Assembly (NCBI RefSeq): GCF_026015985.1
Contig: NZ_CP110389.1
Span: 1,954,001-2,018,000, forward strand
Length of the DNA stretch: 64,000 nucleotides
From: Rhodopseudomonas sp. P2A-2r
Lineage (GTDB): Bacteria; Pseudomonadota; Alphaproteobacteria; Rhizobiales; Xanthobacteraceae
Direction: 5' to 3'
The position numbers were made by a program, and so were the translations under genes. Numbering within the stretch: position 1 is the first letter of the stretch; every line of letters starts with the position of its first letter. Below, piece after piece: positions 53,645-64,000 of the stretch. The notes below the pieces were generated by a model. It worked only from the letters and a program-made list of their open reading frames with translations. It ran no database searches and had not been told where the DNA came from.

Positions 53645-54678
53645 TCAGTTTCTGCGCAGTTTCCCGATCAGGCTTTGCGCCCCATAGGCGAGCTGTCGCG
53701 CGCCGTGTGGAACCACGAAGATGATGATGATCAGGATCACGCCGAACACCGCGCCCGACAGTCCCTTGGAGATGCCTTCGGCGATGTTGGGAACGAAGAC
53801 GATGAAGGCCGACCCAGCGAGCGATCCGGGCAGCCAGCCAACTCCGCCGACCACCATGCCGAGGAACAGCGCGATCGCCAGCTGGATGGTGTAGCCATCG
53901 GGTGCGACGAACTGCACGGCGATGGCGCCGAGGCCGCCGGCGACGCCGGTGATCCCCGCACTGACGCCGAACGCCAGCGTCTTGTACAGCGAGACGTCGA
54001 CGCCCATGGCCGAGGCCGCGATCTCGTTGTCGCGGATCGCCATCATGGCGCGGCCGGACCGCGACTTCAGCAGGTTGACCGAGAAGACGTAGATCATGAT
54101 CGAGACGAACAGCGTGAAGTAATACAGCCACATGTCCTGCGACACCTTGAGGCCGAGCGAGGCGAGAATCTCCGGCGCGTCGGGCTTGGTGACGACGAGA
54201 CCCTGCACGCCGCCGGTCCAGTGCTCGAACACGCCGAGCTTCAGCAGTTGCGGCATGGCGGTGGCCAGCGCGAAGGTCGCCAGCGCCAGGTAAATACCGG
54301 ACAGCCGCAGCGCGGGCAGGCCGAACAGGAAGCCTGCGGCAAAGCAGATGATGCCGGCCACCGGCAGCGTCAGCACGTAGTTGATGTTGCCGTGCTCCAT
54401 CAGGATTGCCGAGGTGTAGGCGCCGAGCGCGTAGAAGGCGCTTTGCCCGAGCGAAAACTGGCCGCTGGCGCCGGTCAGGATGTTCAGCGCCAGTACCGCG
54501 ATGGCATAGATCAGCCACATGGTCATCTGGAAAATGATGAAGTTCTTGACGAACAGCGGCGTGATGAGCAGCAGCGCAAGGATCACGAGCGATGCCATCG
54601 GCCCGAGCGCCATGGCTTTTTCGGAATCGCGTCTTCGATCACCGGGGCTTCCGAAACGGCTTCTTGAACGGCGCTCAT
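53645..54678 (-). CDS. livM: Branched-chain amino-acid-type ABC permease LivM (frame break near the N-terminus)
   Basis: An inner-membrane permease with about nine to ten helices (LNILTGASGQFSLGQSAFYALGAYT is the family hallmark, given whole only here in part: GQFSLGQSAF). As read, the gene can start at the internal ATG 54613 (MALGPMASL). Allowing one more A in the run seen as five T at 54617-54621 extends it to ATG 54678 (MSAVQEAVSEAPVIEDAIPK), 2 bp after the livH stop and 344 residues. That longer form is annotated. It pairs with LivH. Confidence 0.88.
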
Positions 54679-54680
54679 GC

Positions 54681-55559
54681 TCAAACTCGCTTCACGATGG
54701 CACGGCCGAACAGGCCATTGGGTTTGACGACCAGCACTGTAATGATCAGCGCGAGCGCGATCGGCAACTTCAGCTCGTTGCCGACGCCGGGAATATAGGT
54801 GCCGACGAGGTTCTCGAAGATGCCGACCAGGAAGCCGCCGACCACCGCGCCGAGCGGGCTGGAGAGCCCGCCGACGACGGCCGCGGCAAAGCCGTAGATC
54901 AGCACGCCGCCCATCATGTTGGGCTCAAGGAACACCACCGGCGCGATCAGCATGCCGGCGATCGAGCCGATCGCCGCGGCCATGCCCCAGCCCAGAGCGA
55001 TCATCCAGCCGGTGTTGATGCCGACCAGCCGCGCCGATTCAGGCATCGAGGCGGCTGCGCGCATGGCGAGGCCGACCCGGGTGTAGCGGAAAAAGCCGAA
55101 CAGCAGCGCCAGCAACACCAGGGTGACCGCGATCATGCCGGCCTGATGGGTCGAGATCAGCTGGCTGCCGAGGAACGGCGAGGAGCCGAATGGCGTCGGG
55201 AACTGCTTGATGGTGAAGTCCCACACCAGGCCGGCGACACTGTTGATGATGGCGAATAGCGCGATGAAGCCGGCGACGTGGGTCAGGATCGGTGCCTTGG
55301 CGAGCGGCTTGAACAACAGCCGCTCGATGACGATGCCGCCGGCGAAGGAAAACACCAGCGTCAGCACAAAGGCGACCCAGTAGGGCAGGCCCCACTGCAT
55401 CAGCTGCCAGGCAACGAAGGTCGAGAACATCGCCATTTCGCCCTGGGCGAAATTGAGATGGTCGATCGCCTGATAGATCATCACCACGGCGAGCGCCATG
55501 CAGGCGTAGATCGCGCCGGTGGCGATGCCAGCCAGGACTTGATTGGTAAAAAGCTCCAT
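54681..55559 (-). CDS. livH: Branched-chain amino-acid-type ABC permease LivH
   Basis: A 292-residue permease with about eight helices. Typical LivH parts are GAIYACMALAVVMIYQAIDHLNFAQGEMAMF (given in part: HLNFAQGEMAM), MRAAASMPESARLVGINTG and GGLSSPLGAVVGGFLVG. It lies 10 bp after livF and 2 bp before livM, forming the membrane pore with LivM. Confidence 0.93.
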   Translation of the reverse strand: MELFTNQVLAGIATGAIYACMALAVVMIYQAIDHLNFAQGEMAMFSTFVAWQLMQWGLPYWVAFVLTLVFSFAGGIVIERLLFKPLAKAPILTHVAGFIALFAIINSVAGLVWDFTIKQFPTPFGSSPFLGSQLISTHQAGMIAVTLVLLALLFGFFRYTRVGLAMRAAASMPESARLVGINTGWMIALGWGMAAAIGSIAGMLIAPVVFLEPNMMGGVLIYGFAAAVVGGLSSPLGAVVGGFLVGIFENLVGTYIPGVGNELKLPIALALIITVLVVKPNGLFGRAIVKRV

Positions 55560-55569
55560 GGCTATTTCC

Positions 55570-56283
55570 TCAATATCCCAGATATGACTTGCGGACGTCT
55601 TCGTTGTTCGCGATCTCGTCGGCGGAGCCGGACATCACGATGCGTCCTGTTTCGATGACATAGGCCTTGTCGGCGAGTTCCAGCGCCAGCTGCGCATTCT
55701 GCTCGACCACCAGGATGGACACCTTGTCCTCCTTGTTGATCTTGCCGAGAATCCGGAACAGGTCACGTACGATCAGCGGCGCCAGGCCGAACGACGGTTC
55801 GTCGAGCAGCATGAGCTTGGGACGCAGCATCAATGCGCGGGCCACGGCGAGCATCTGCTGCTCACCGCCGGACAAGGTGCCGGCCTGCTGCAGATGGCGC
55901 TGCTTCAGCACCGGGAAGTGATCGTACATCCGCTCGATATCGGAACTGATCGCCTTGCTGTCCTTGCGGGTGATGGCGCCGAGCTGCAGGTTTTCCTCGA
56001 CCGTCATAGTCGTGAAGGTGCCGCGGCCCTGCGGCACGTGGGCGATGCCCAGCCGCACGATGTTCTCTGTCGAGGCGTTGTCGAGCTTCTTGCCTTCGAA
56101 CTCGATCGAGCCGGTGGAGCGGATCATGTTGCAGATTGCACGCAGCGTCGTGGTCTTGCCCGCGCCGTTGGCGCCGAGCAGGGTGGTCATGCTGCCTTCG
56201 TTGAGCGCGAATTCTAGACCATGCAGCGCCTGGACCTGGCCGTAATAGGCGCGCAGGTCCTTCACATTCAGCATCGCCGTCAT
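55570..56283 (-). CDS. livF: Branched-chain amino-acid-type ABC ATPase LivF
   Basis: A 237-residue ATPase: Walker A GANGAGKTT, signature LSGGEQQMLAVARAL, Walker B LMLLDEPSFGLAP and VVEQNAQLALELA, where Gln replaces the usual switch His as in other LivF proteins. Start overlaps the livG stop (ATGA). It powers LivHM uptake together with LivG. Confidence 0.94.
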   Translation of the reverse strand: MTAMLNVKDLRAYYGQVQALHGLEFALNEGSMTTLLGANGAGKTTTLRAICNMIRSTGSIEFEGKKLDNASTENIVRLGIAHVPQGRGTFTTMTVEENLQLGAITRKDSKAISSDIERMYDHFPVLKQRHLQQAGTLSGGEQQMLAVARALMLRPKLMLLDEPSFGLAPLIVRDLFRILGKINKEDKVSILVVEQNAQLALELADKAYVIETGRIVMSGSADEIANNEDVRKSYLGY

Positions 56284-57098
56284 GTGTCCTTGCTCCCCAG
56301 ATAGGCCTTGATGACGTCCGGGTCTTTCTGGACCTGCGCGGGCGTGCCCTCGGCAAGCTTCTTGCCGAAATTCAGCGCCACCACATGGTCGGCGATCGAC
56401 ATCACCAGGCCCATGTGATGTTCGACCAGCAGTACGGTGACGCCGCGGTCGTCCCGGATGCGCCGGATCAGGTCGCCGAGAATGTAGACTTCCTCGTGGT
56501 TGAGGCCGCCGGCGGGCTCATCCAGCAGCAGGATCTTCGGCTTCGCGGCGAGCGCACGCGCGAGTTCGACGCGTTTCTGGGTGCCGAAGGGCAAGCCGGC
56601 GACGACGATGCCGGCGACGCTCTGCAAATCGAGGTAGTCGAGAATCTCATCGACGCGCTTGTTGAGCGCGGCTTCGCCACGGCGCACCCAGGGCAATTGC
56701 AGGGAATCGCTTACGATATCGCTGTTGGTCGAGGCGTGGGTGCCGACGCGAACGTTGTCGCGCACCGAGAGGTTGGGAAACAGCGCAACGTTCTGGAACG
56801 TGCGGCCGATGCCGATTTCGGAAATCTTGTGCGCGGGACGCTTCAGGATGCTGTCGCCCTCGAGCAGGATGTCGCCTTTGCTCGGCTGGTACAGTCGGCT
56901 GAGGCAGTTGAACAAGGTGGTCTTGCCGGCGCCGTTGGGGCCGATCAGGCCGAGGATCTGGCCTTTCTGCATGTCGAACGATACGCCGTTCAATGCGACG
57001 ATGCCGCCGAACACGACGCTGACGTCGCGAACTGTGAGCAGCGGCATCGCCGAAGCGATGGGCGCCTGTTGCGCGAGCTGTGCCTGCATCATCTGCAA
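56280..57098 (-). CDS. livG: Branched-chain amino-acid-type ABC ATPase LivG
   Basis: A 272-residue ATPase: Walker A GPNGAGKTT, GRTFQNVALFPNLSV, signature-equivalent LPFGTQKRVELARAL (LivG proteins often lack the exact LSGGQ), Walker B ILLLDEPAGGLN and VEHHMGLVMSIAD. The 17-residue N-extension before MPLLTVRDV could mean a start at 57047 instead. First gene of livGFHM; 112 bp of non-coding DNA separates it from the 3' end of the IclR gene. Confidence 0.94.
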   Translation of the reverse strand: MQMMQAQLAQQAPIASAMPLLTVRDVSVVFGGIVALNGVSFDMQKGQILGLIGPNGAGKTTLFNCLSRLYQPSKGDILLEGDSILKRPAHKISEIGIGRTFQNVALFPNLSVRDNVRVGTHASTNSDIVSDSLQLPWVRRGEAALNKRVDEILDYLDLQSVAGIVVAGLPFGTQKRVELARALAAKPKILLLDEPAGGLNHEEVYILGDLIRRIRDDRGVTVLLVEHHMGLVMSIADHVVALNFGKKLAEGTPAQVQKDPDVIKAYLGSKDT

Positions 57099-57210
57099 TC
57101 GCCCTCGGTGGCACGGATCGGCGCGTTCAGCCGGATGCCATGACGACGAGAGCAGCGATGACGAAGGTTATCGAATCCCCTCAACCAAACGAGCAACTTT
57201 CCCTCCTGAT

Positions 57211-58035
57211 TTAAGTTTTTTCTGAACTTGTTTTTTCGTACGGCTGCGCAGTTCCGCCCAGCGCCGTTTCGATCTTCCTTACCATCGCCAACAGACGAGG
57301 TCCAATGTCGTCGCGCAGACGCTCTTCCGTGAAGCGGAATGCCGGCGCGCCGCAGTTGAAGGCATACGGACCAGTGCCGTCGTTGAGCGTTAGCGCGACA
57401 CCGGCGGCATGAATATCGTCGTGCCACTCGCCGGCCGAGATCGCGAAGCCGTGCTTGGCGACCATCTCGCCGGAGCGCTCGAGTCCGTCACGCACCTTCG
57501 CCCAACGCTGGCCGTAATGTTCGCGCAGTTCGCGCAACAGCACGCTGCGTTCTTCCGCGGGCAACGCCCAGAAGTAGGCGCGGCCCATGGCCGTCGTGGC
57601 GATCGGCACGCGCGATCCGACGTCGAGCTGCACGCCGACCGTCAATTCGCTGCGGCTTTGTCCGAAATAGATCATGCTCAGGCGATCGGGCGCGCCGATG
57701 GCGCAGGCGCCGCCGGTCTGCCGCATCAATTCGTTGCGATAGGATTCCGACAGATGCCGCACGCCCAGGTTCGCAAGTGCGGCATACCCCAGGGCCATGG
57801 CTGCCGGTGCGAGCTGATACTTCTCGAAGCGCGGCACCTGTGTAAGGTAACCGAGTTTCGTGAGCGTATAGGTCAGCCGCGAGATGGTCGGCTTCGGCAA
57901 TTTCGTGCGGGCTGCGATCTCCTGATTGCCGAGCAGCCCGTCATTGGGATGAAAGGCGCGCAATACGTCGAGGCCGCGGGCGAGCGCCACGACGAAACTG
58001 CGATCTGTCGCGACTGTCTTGCCTGGACGTTTCAT
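57211..58035 (-). CDS. IclR family regulator, probable regulator of the pim operon
   Basis: A 274-residue IclR protein: winged helix (FVVALARGLDVLRAFHPND, LGNQEIAARTKLPKPTISRLTYTL) followed by the effector domain (IYFGQSRSELTVGVQLDVGSRVP, TAMGRAYFWALP, FAISAGEWHDDIHAAGV). Start 58035 (MKRPGKTVATD) is chosen over an open frame to 58143 whose extra residues run through the operator region. It is divergent from pimF with a perfect 17-bp palindrome between them, which fits autoregulation and control of pimF. Also upstream of livGFHM on the same strand. Confidence 0.9.
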   Translation of the reverse strand: MKRPGKTVATDRSFVVALARGLDVLRAFHPNDGLLGNQEIAARTKLPKPTISRLTYTLTKLGYLTQVPRFEKYQLAPAAMALGYAALANLGVRHLSESYRNELMRQTGGACAIGAPDRLSMIYFGQSRSELTVGVQLDVGSRVPIATTAMGRAYFWALPAEERSVLLRELREHYGQRWAKVRDGLERSGEMVAKHGFAISAGEWHDDIHAAGVALTLNDGTGPYAFNCGAPAFRFTEERLRDDIGPRLLAMVRKIETALGGTAQPYEKTSSEKT

Positions 58036-58107
58036 GGATGGAAGAGCAACCCTCGTTGACAACGGACGCTCTTCAAAATAACCCTCGCTGTCAAGATGTG
58101 GAATTAA

Positions 58108-58124
58108 ATTTCGCAGTGCGAAAT
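58108..58124. promoter_or_regulatory. Perfect 17-bp palindrome, probable IclR operator at the pim promoter
   Basis: ATTTCGCA-G-TGCGAAAT is fully symmetrical, 36 bp before the pimF GTG and 73 bp upstream of the divergent IclR start. IclR-family dimers bind such palindromes. A TTGACA at 58056-58061 could be a -35 box, though no good -10 box follows, so which promoter it controls is inferred from position. Confidence 0.65.
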
Positions 58125-58160
58125 CAACAAGAACAGTATCCAATATCCAAGGAGAGCCGC

Positions 58161-60248
<2,088 letters not shown>

Positions 60249-60280
60249 TGGCAATGGCCTCGCTGCACTCGTCTCTTAAC

Positions 60281-60430
60281 CTCTCCCCGCTTGCGGGGAG
60301 AGGTCGGAGCCTGAGCGAAGCGAGGGCTTCGGGTGAGGGGGAACCGGTGTTTTACGCGCTGGCTCCCCTCACCCGACTCGAACGCGCTTCGCGCCTTCGA
60401 GCCACCCTCTCCCCGCAAGCGGGGCGAGGG
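60281..60430. repeat. Dispersed CTCTCCCCGC-type palindromic repeat, third copy
   Basis: CCTCTCCCCGCTTGCGGGGAGAGGTCGG at one side, ACCCTCTCCCCGCAAGCGGGGCGAGGG at the other (given in part), with GCGCTTCGCGC inside. It lies between pimF and pimA within the putative operon, so it would be transcribed and fold strongly, perhaps lowering or stabilising downstream message. Confidence 0.75.
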
Positions 60431-60479
60431 AAACGTGCTTCGCAGCGAATATCGATCAATCCGTGCAGGCGCACCACGC

Positions 60480-62161
60480 ATGACCCATCCCGGCGAACAA
60501 TTCTATCCGCCCGGCGTGCGCTGGGACGCGCCGATCGCGCGCGGTACGCTGCCTGATCTTCTGACGAAGGCCGCCGCTGATTTCGGTGATCGCACGGCGA
60601 TCGAATTCCGCGACCGGCCGCTGGGTTTCAATGCGCTCGAAGCGAAAGCCGAGATGGCAGCCGCAGCCTTCCTGCGCGTGGGCTGTGGCAAGGGGGCCTC
60701 GATCGGGCTGTTCCTCGGCAACACCCCGGATCATCCGGTGAATTTCTTTGGCGCGCTGAAGGCCGGCGCGCGGCTGGTGCATCTGTCGCCGCTCGACGGC
60801 GAGCGCGCGCTGTCGCACAAGCTCAGCGATTCCGCCGCGCGGGTGCTGGTCACCAGCAACGTCGCCACGCTGCTGCCGATGGCGCTGAAGTTTCTCGACA
60901 AGGGCCTGCTCGATCGATTGATCGTCTGCGAGGACGACGACTGGGGCGCTGTCGGCAATCCGCAACTGCCGCTGCCCAGCGATCCGCGCGTCGTCACATT
61001 TAGGACATTCGTCAGTGGCGCGACACCGCCCGCGCAGTGGCCTGCGATCTCTCCCGATGACGTGGCGCTGTTGCAATATACCGGCGGTACCACCGGCCTG
61101 CCCAAGGGCGCCATGCTCAGCCACGGCAACCTGACCTCGGCGGTGGCGATCTATAGCGCCTGGGGGCGCCGGCGCGCGCCGAGCGCAACCAGATCGAGCG
61201 CGTGATCTGCGTGCTGCCGCTGTTCCACATCTACGCGCTGACGGTAATCCTGCTCAGCCGCCTGAGCCTTGGCGACACCATCTCGTTGCATCAGCGGTTT
61301 GCGGTGGACAGCGTGCTCGACGACATCGAGCGAAAGCGCGCCACCGTATTTCCGGGAGTGCCGACCATGTGGATCGCCATCGCCGGCGATCCGTCGCTGG
61401 AGACCCGCGACCTGTCCTCGCTGGTGTCGGCCGGCTCCGGCGGCGCGCCGCTGCCGGTGGAAGTGGCGCGGATCTTCGAGAGCAAGACCGGTCTCAAGCT
61501 GAAGAGCGGCTGGGGCATGACCGAAACCTGCTCGCCGGGCACCGCGCATCCGCTCGCCGGGCCGGACAAGCCCGGCTCGATCGGGCTGATGATGCCCGGT
61601 GTCGAACTCGATGTGGTCAGTGCCGACGATCCGACGCGGGTGTTGCCGGTCGGTGAGACCGGCGAGATTCGCATCAAGGGTCCCAATGTGACCCGAGGCT
61701 ACTGGAATCGCAAGAAGGAAACCGCAGACTCCTTCGTCGGCGACCGCTTCCTCACCGGCGATATCGGTTACATGGATTCAGACGGCTATTTCTTCCTGGT
61801 CGACCGCAAGAAGGACATGATCATCTCCGGCGGCTTCAACGTCTATCCGCAGATGATCGAGCAGGCGATCTATGAGCATCCGGGGGTGCACGAGGTGATC
61901 GTGATCGGAGTTGCCGACCCCTACCGCGGCGAGGCGGCGAAGGCTTTCGTCAAGCTCAAGCACGGCGCCCATGCCTTCAGCCTTGAGGAACTGCGCGTGT
62001 TCCTCGCCGGCAAGCTCGGCAAGCATGAGCTCCCGGCGGCACTGGATTTCGTCGACGACCTGCCGCGCACCACGGTCGGAAAACTATCGCGACACGCGCT
62101 ACGCAACCTGCAACAATCGTCCATCAACCAACAACAAACAGCAACAGGAGGTCACCCATGA
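60480..62161 (+). pseudogene. pimA: Acyl-CoA ligase PimA, one frame break (probably a sequencing error)
   Basis: An adenylate-forming ligase that activates a carboxylic acid (dicarboxylic or fatty). Part 1 from ATG 60480 (MTHPGEQFYPPGVRWD) contains the P-loop YTGGTTGLPKGAMLSHGN and breaks after YSAWG. Part 2 in another frame resumes PARAERNQIERVICVLPLFH and holds GWGMTE, FLTGDIGYMD, DRKKDMIISGGFNVYPQMIE and the A10-like [12 protein letters not shown]. The break is a run of five G at 61162-61166; a sixth gives 560 residues. The end overlaps pimB by ATGA. Likely intact in the organism. Confidence 0.88.
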
Positions 62162-63345
62162 CCGAGGCCGTCATCGTTTCCACCGCGCGTACGCCGATCG
62201 GCAAGGCCTATCGCGGCGCGCTCAACGCCACCGGGGGTGCGACGCTGCTCGGCCACGCCATCGAGCACGCCGTCAAGCGCGCCGGGCTCGACCCGAAGGA
62301 AATCGAGGACGTCGTGATGGGCGCCGCGCTGCAGCAGGGCTCAACCGGCGGCAACATTGCCCGCAAGGCATTGCTGCGCGCCGGCCTGCCGGTCTCGGTG
62401 GCCGGCACCACCATCGACCGCCAATGCGCCTCGGGCCTGCAGGCGATTGCGTTGGCAGCGCGCTCGGTCTTGTTCGACGGCGTCGAGATCGCGGTCGGTG
62501 GCGGCGGCGAGTCGATCAGCCTGGTGCAGAACGACAAGATGAACACGTTCCACGCGGTCGATCCCGAATTGATGAAGATCAAGTCGGATGTCTACATGCC
62601 GATGCTCGATACCGCCGAGACTGTCGCCAAGCGTTATGGCATCTCGCGCGAGCGCCAGGACGAGTATTCGCTGGAAAGCCAGCGCCGCACCGCCGCAGCC
62701 CAGCAGGGCGGCAAGTTCAACGACGAGATCGCCGCCATCACCACCAAGATGGGCGTCGTCGACAAGGCGACCGGCGAAATCAGCTTCAAGGACATCACGC
62801 TGTCCAAGGATGAAGGTCCGCGCCCGGAAACCACCGCCGAGGGTCTCGCCGGCCTCAAGGCCGTGCGCGGCGACGGCTATTCGATCACCGCCGGCAACGC
62901 CTCGCAACTGTCCGACGGCGCCAGCGCCACGGTGATCATGACCGACAAGATGGCAGCGTCGAAGGGCCTCAAGCCGCTCGGCATTTTCCGCGGTTTCGTC
63001 TCCGCCGGTTGTGAGCCGGACGAGATGGGCATCGGTCCGGTCTTTGCCGTCCCGCGCCTCCTGAAGCGCCATGGCCTGAAGGTCGAGGACATCGATCTGT
63101 GGGAGCTCAACGAGGCCTTCGCCGTGCAGGTGCTGTATTGCCGCGACAAGCTCGGCATCGATCCCGACAAGCTCAACGTCAACGGCGGCGCCATCTCGGT
63201 CGGCCATCCCTATGGCATGTCGGGTGCGCGCCTCACCGGCCACGCACTGATCGAGGGCCGTCGCCGCAAGGCCAAGTATGCGGTCGTCACCATGTGTGTC
63301 GGCGGCGGCATGGGCTCCGCCGGCCTGTTCGAGATCGTGCACTGA
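62158..63345 (+). CDS. pimB: Acetyl-CoA acyltransferase (thiolase) PimB
   Basis: A 395-residue degradative thiolase. Active-site cysteine C90 ([10 protein letters not shown]), the [10 protein letters not shown] histidine and the C-terminal [11 protein letters not shown] cysteine are all present, as is NEAFAVQVL. It performs the last thiolytic step releasing acetyl-CoA. GGAGG sits upstream and the start overlaps pimA by 4 bp, consistent with coupled expression. Confidence 0.94.
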   Translation: MTEAVIVSTARTPIGKAYRGALNATGGATLLGHAIEHAVKRAGLDPKEIEDVVMGAALQQGSTGGNIARKALLRAGLPVSVAGTTIDRQCASGLQAIALAARSVLFDGVEIAVGGGGESISLVQNDKMNTFHAVDPELMKIKSDVYMPMLDTAETVAKRYGISRERQDEYSLESQRRTAAAQQGGKFNDEIAAITTKMGVVDKATGEISFKDITLSKDEGPRPETTAEGLAGLKAVRGDGYSITAGNASQLSDGASATVIMTDKMAASKGLKPLGIFRGFVSAGCEPDEMGIGPVFAVPRLLKRHGLKVEDIDLWELNEAFAVQVLYCRDKLGIDPDKLNVNGGAISVGHPYGMSGARLTGHALIEGRRRKAKYAVVTMCVGGGMGSAGLFEIVH

Positions 63346-63350
63346 TTCTT

Positions 63351-63470
63351 CACCTCTCCCCTTTGGGGAGAGGTCGGATCGCTCTTGCGATCCGGGTGAG
63401 GGAGCCGGGCACAGTCGATGGGCCGGCGCCCCCTCTCCCCATCCCTCTCCCCAACGGGGAGAGGGGGCGC
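63351..63470. repeat. Dispersed CTCTCCCCGC-type palindromic repeat, fourth copy
   Basis: CACCTCTCCCCTTTGGGGAGAGGTC, GGATCGCTCTTGCGATCC and CCCTCTCCCC...GGGGAGAGGG nested palindromes (given in parts) between pimB and pimC. Same family as the three other copies. Confidence 0.75.
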
Positions 63471-63520
63471 GCGGTCCGAGTTTCGACTTCAAAGTAATTT
63501 TACGCTCACAGGAGGGTCCG

Positions 63521-64000
63521 ATGGATCTCAAGTTCAGCAAGGAAGAAGTGGCGTTCCGCGACGAAGTGCGGGCGTTCTTCAAGGAGAAGGTGCCGGCGGC
63601 GACGCGGCTGAAAATGCAGGAGGGGCGTCACCTCGGCAAGGACGAGATGGTCGCCTGGTGGCGTATCCTCAACGACAAGGGCTGGGGCGTGACGCACTGG
63701 CCGGAGGAATATGGCGGCACCGGCTGGAGCTCCGTGCAGCACTACATCTTCAACGAGGAACTGCAGCTGGCGCCGGCGCCGGCACCGCTCGCCTTCGGCG
63801 TCAGCATGGTCGGCCCGGTGATCTACACCTTCGGCAACGAGGCGCAAAAGAAGCGCTTCCTGCCGCGCATTGCCAGCGTCGAGGATTTCTGGTGCCAGGG
63901 ATTCTCCGAGCCCGGCTCCGGTTCGGATCTCGCATCCTTGAAGACCAAGGCCGAGCGCAAGGGCGACAAGTGGATCATCAACGGCCAGAAGACCTGGACC
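63521..64000 (+). CDS. pimC: Acyl-CoA dehydrogenase PimC, N-terminal part (cut by window edge)
   Basis: 160 codons from ATG 63521, preceded by AGGAGGG at 5 nt, stay open to the window edge. The N-terminal helical domain (MDLKFSKEEVAFRDEVRAFF) is followed by GWGVTHWPEEYGGTGWS and the FAD/substrate region GFSEPGSGSDLASLKTKAE, ending INGQKTWT, the usual acyl-CoA dehydrogenase pattern. The catalytic Glu lies beyond the window. By analogy with R. palustris it is the large subunit, with pimD expected next. Confidence 0.9.
   Translation, partial: MDLKFSKEEVAFRDEVRAFFKEKVPAATRLKMQEGRHLGKDEMVAWWRILNDKGWGVTHWPEEYGGTGWSSVQHYIFNEELQLAPAPAPLAFGVSMVGPVIYTFGNEAQKKRFLPRIASVEDFWCQGFSEPGSGSDLASLKTKAERKGDKWIINGQKTWT

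Overview
This is a high-GC alphaproteobacterial chromosome segment. Gene families, the pim dicarboxylate locus, the hmu haem cluster, two EcfG-type promoters and abundant dispersed GC-rich palindromes point to the Bradyrhizobium/Rhodopseudomonas group (Nitrobacteraceae). No tRNA, rRNA, CRISPR array or transposase gene was seen.

Layout. (1) 1-9372: a minus-strand cluster holds one ABC importer (permease, ATPase) with two NMT1-type binding proteins, a dihydroorotase-type amidohydrolase, an SDR, an acetamidase/formamidase, a LOG-family hydrolase and the N-terminus of another amidohydrolase. A LysR regulator is divergent from it. It looks like uptake and hydrolytic breakdown of a cyclic amide or nucleobase-like compound; the substrate is unknown. 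(2) 9373-10439: a non-coding block contains a near-consensus sigma70 promoter followed by a ~440-nt structured element, a candidate ncRNA, flanked by dispersed repeats. (3) 10440-10613: a DUF1328 membrane protein sits behind an EcfG-type stress promoter. (4) 11009-22064: an exopolysaccharide cluster has four glycosyltransferases, a Wzc-like copolymerase/kinase, a polymerase/ligase, a deacetylase and a glycoside hydrolase. (5) 22080-24819: an IclR regulator, a cytosine-deaminase-type amidohydrolase and a single-domain response regulator. (6) 24893-31657: haem uptake and use (hmuPTUV, hmuR, hmuQ, hutX). (7) 31780-47871: mixed genes, including Rid, glgA, MFS and MATE exporters, HxlR, an AMP-ligase, a nitronate monooxygenase, LemA-TPM-TPM, a GST, a CxxCH protein and a CaiB CoA-transferase. 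(8) 48008-64000: four paralogous branched-chain-type binding proteins, livMHGF, an IclR regulator and the start of a pimFABC beta-oxidation operon. This arrangement fits import and degradation of dicarboxylic or aromatic-derived acids.

Sequence quality matters here. Thirteen single-base frame breaks were found in otherwise well-conserved genes. Twelve are explained by one missing base in a run of 4-6 identical bases. Restoring that base gives a normal protein each time, and in three cases also restores the expected gene overlap or family length. They are best read as homopolymer sequencing errors, not gene decay. Entries typed pseudogene below carry that caveat.
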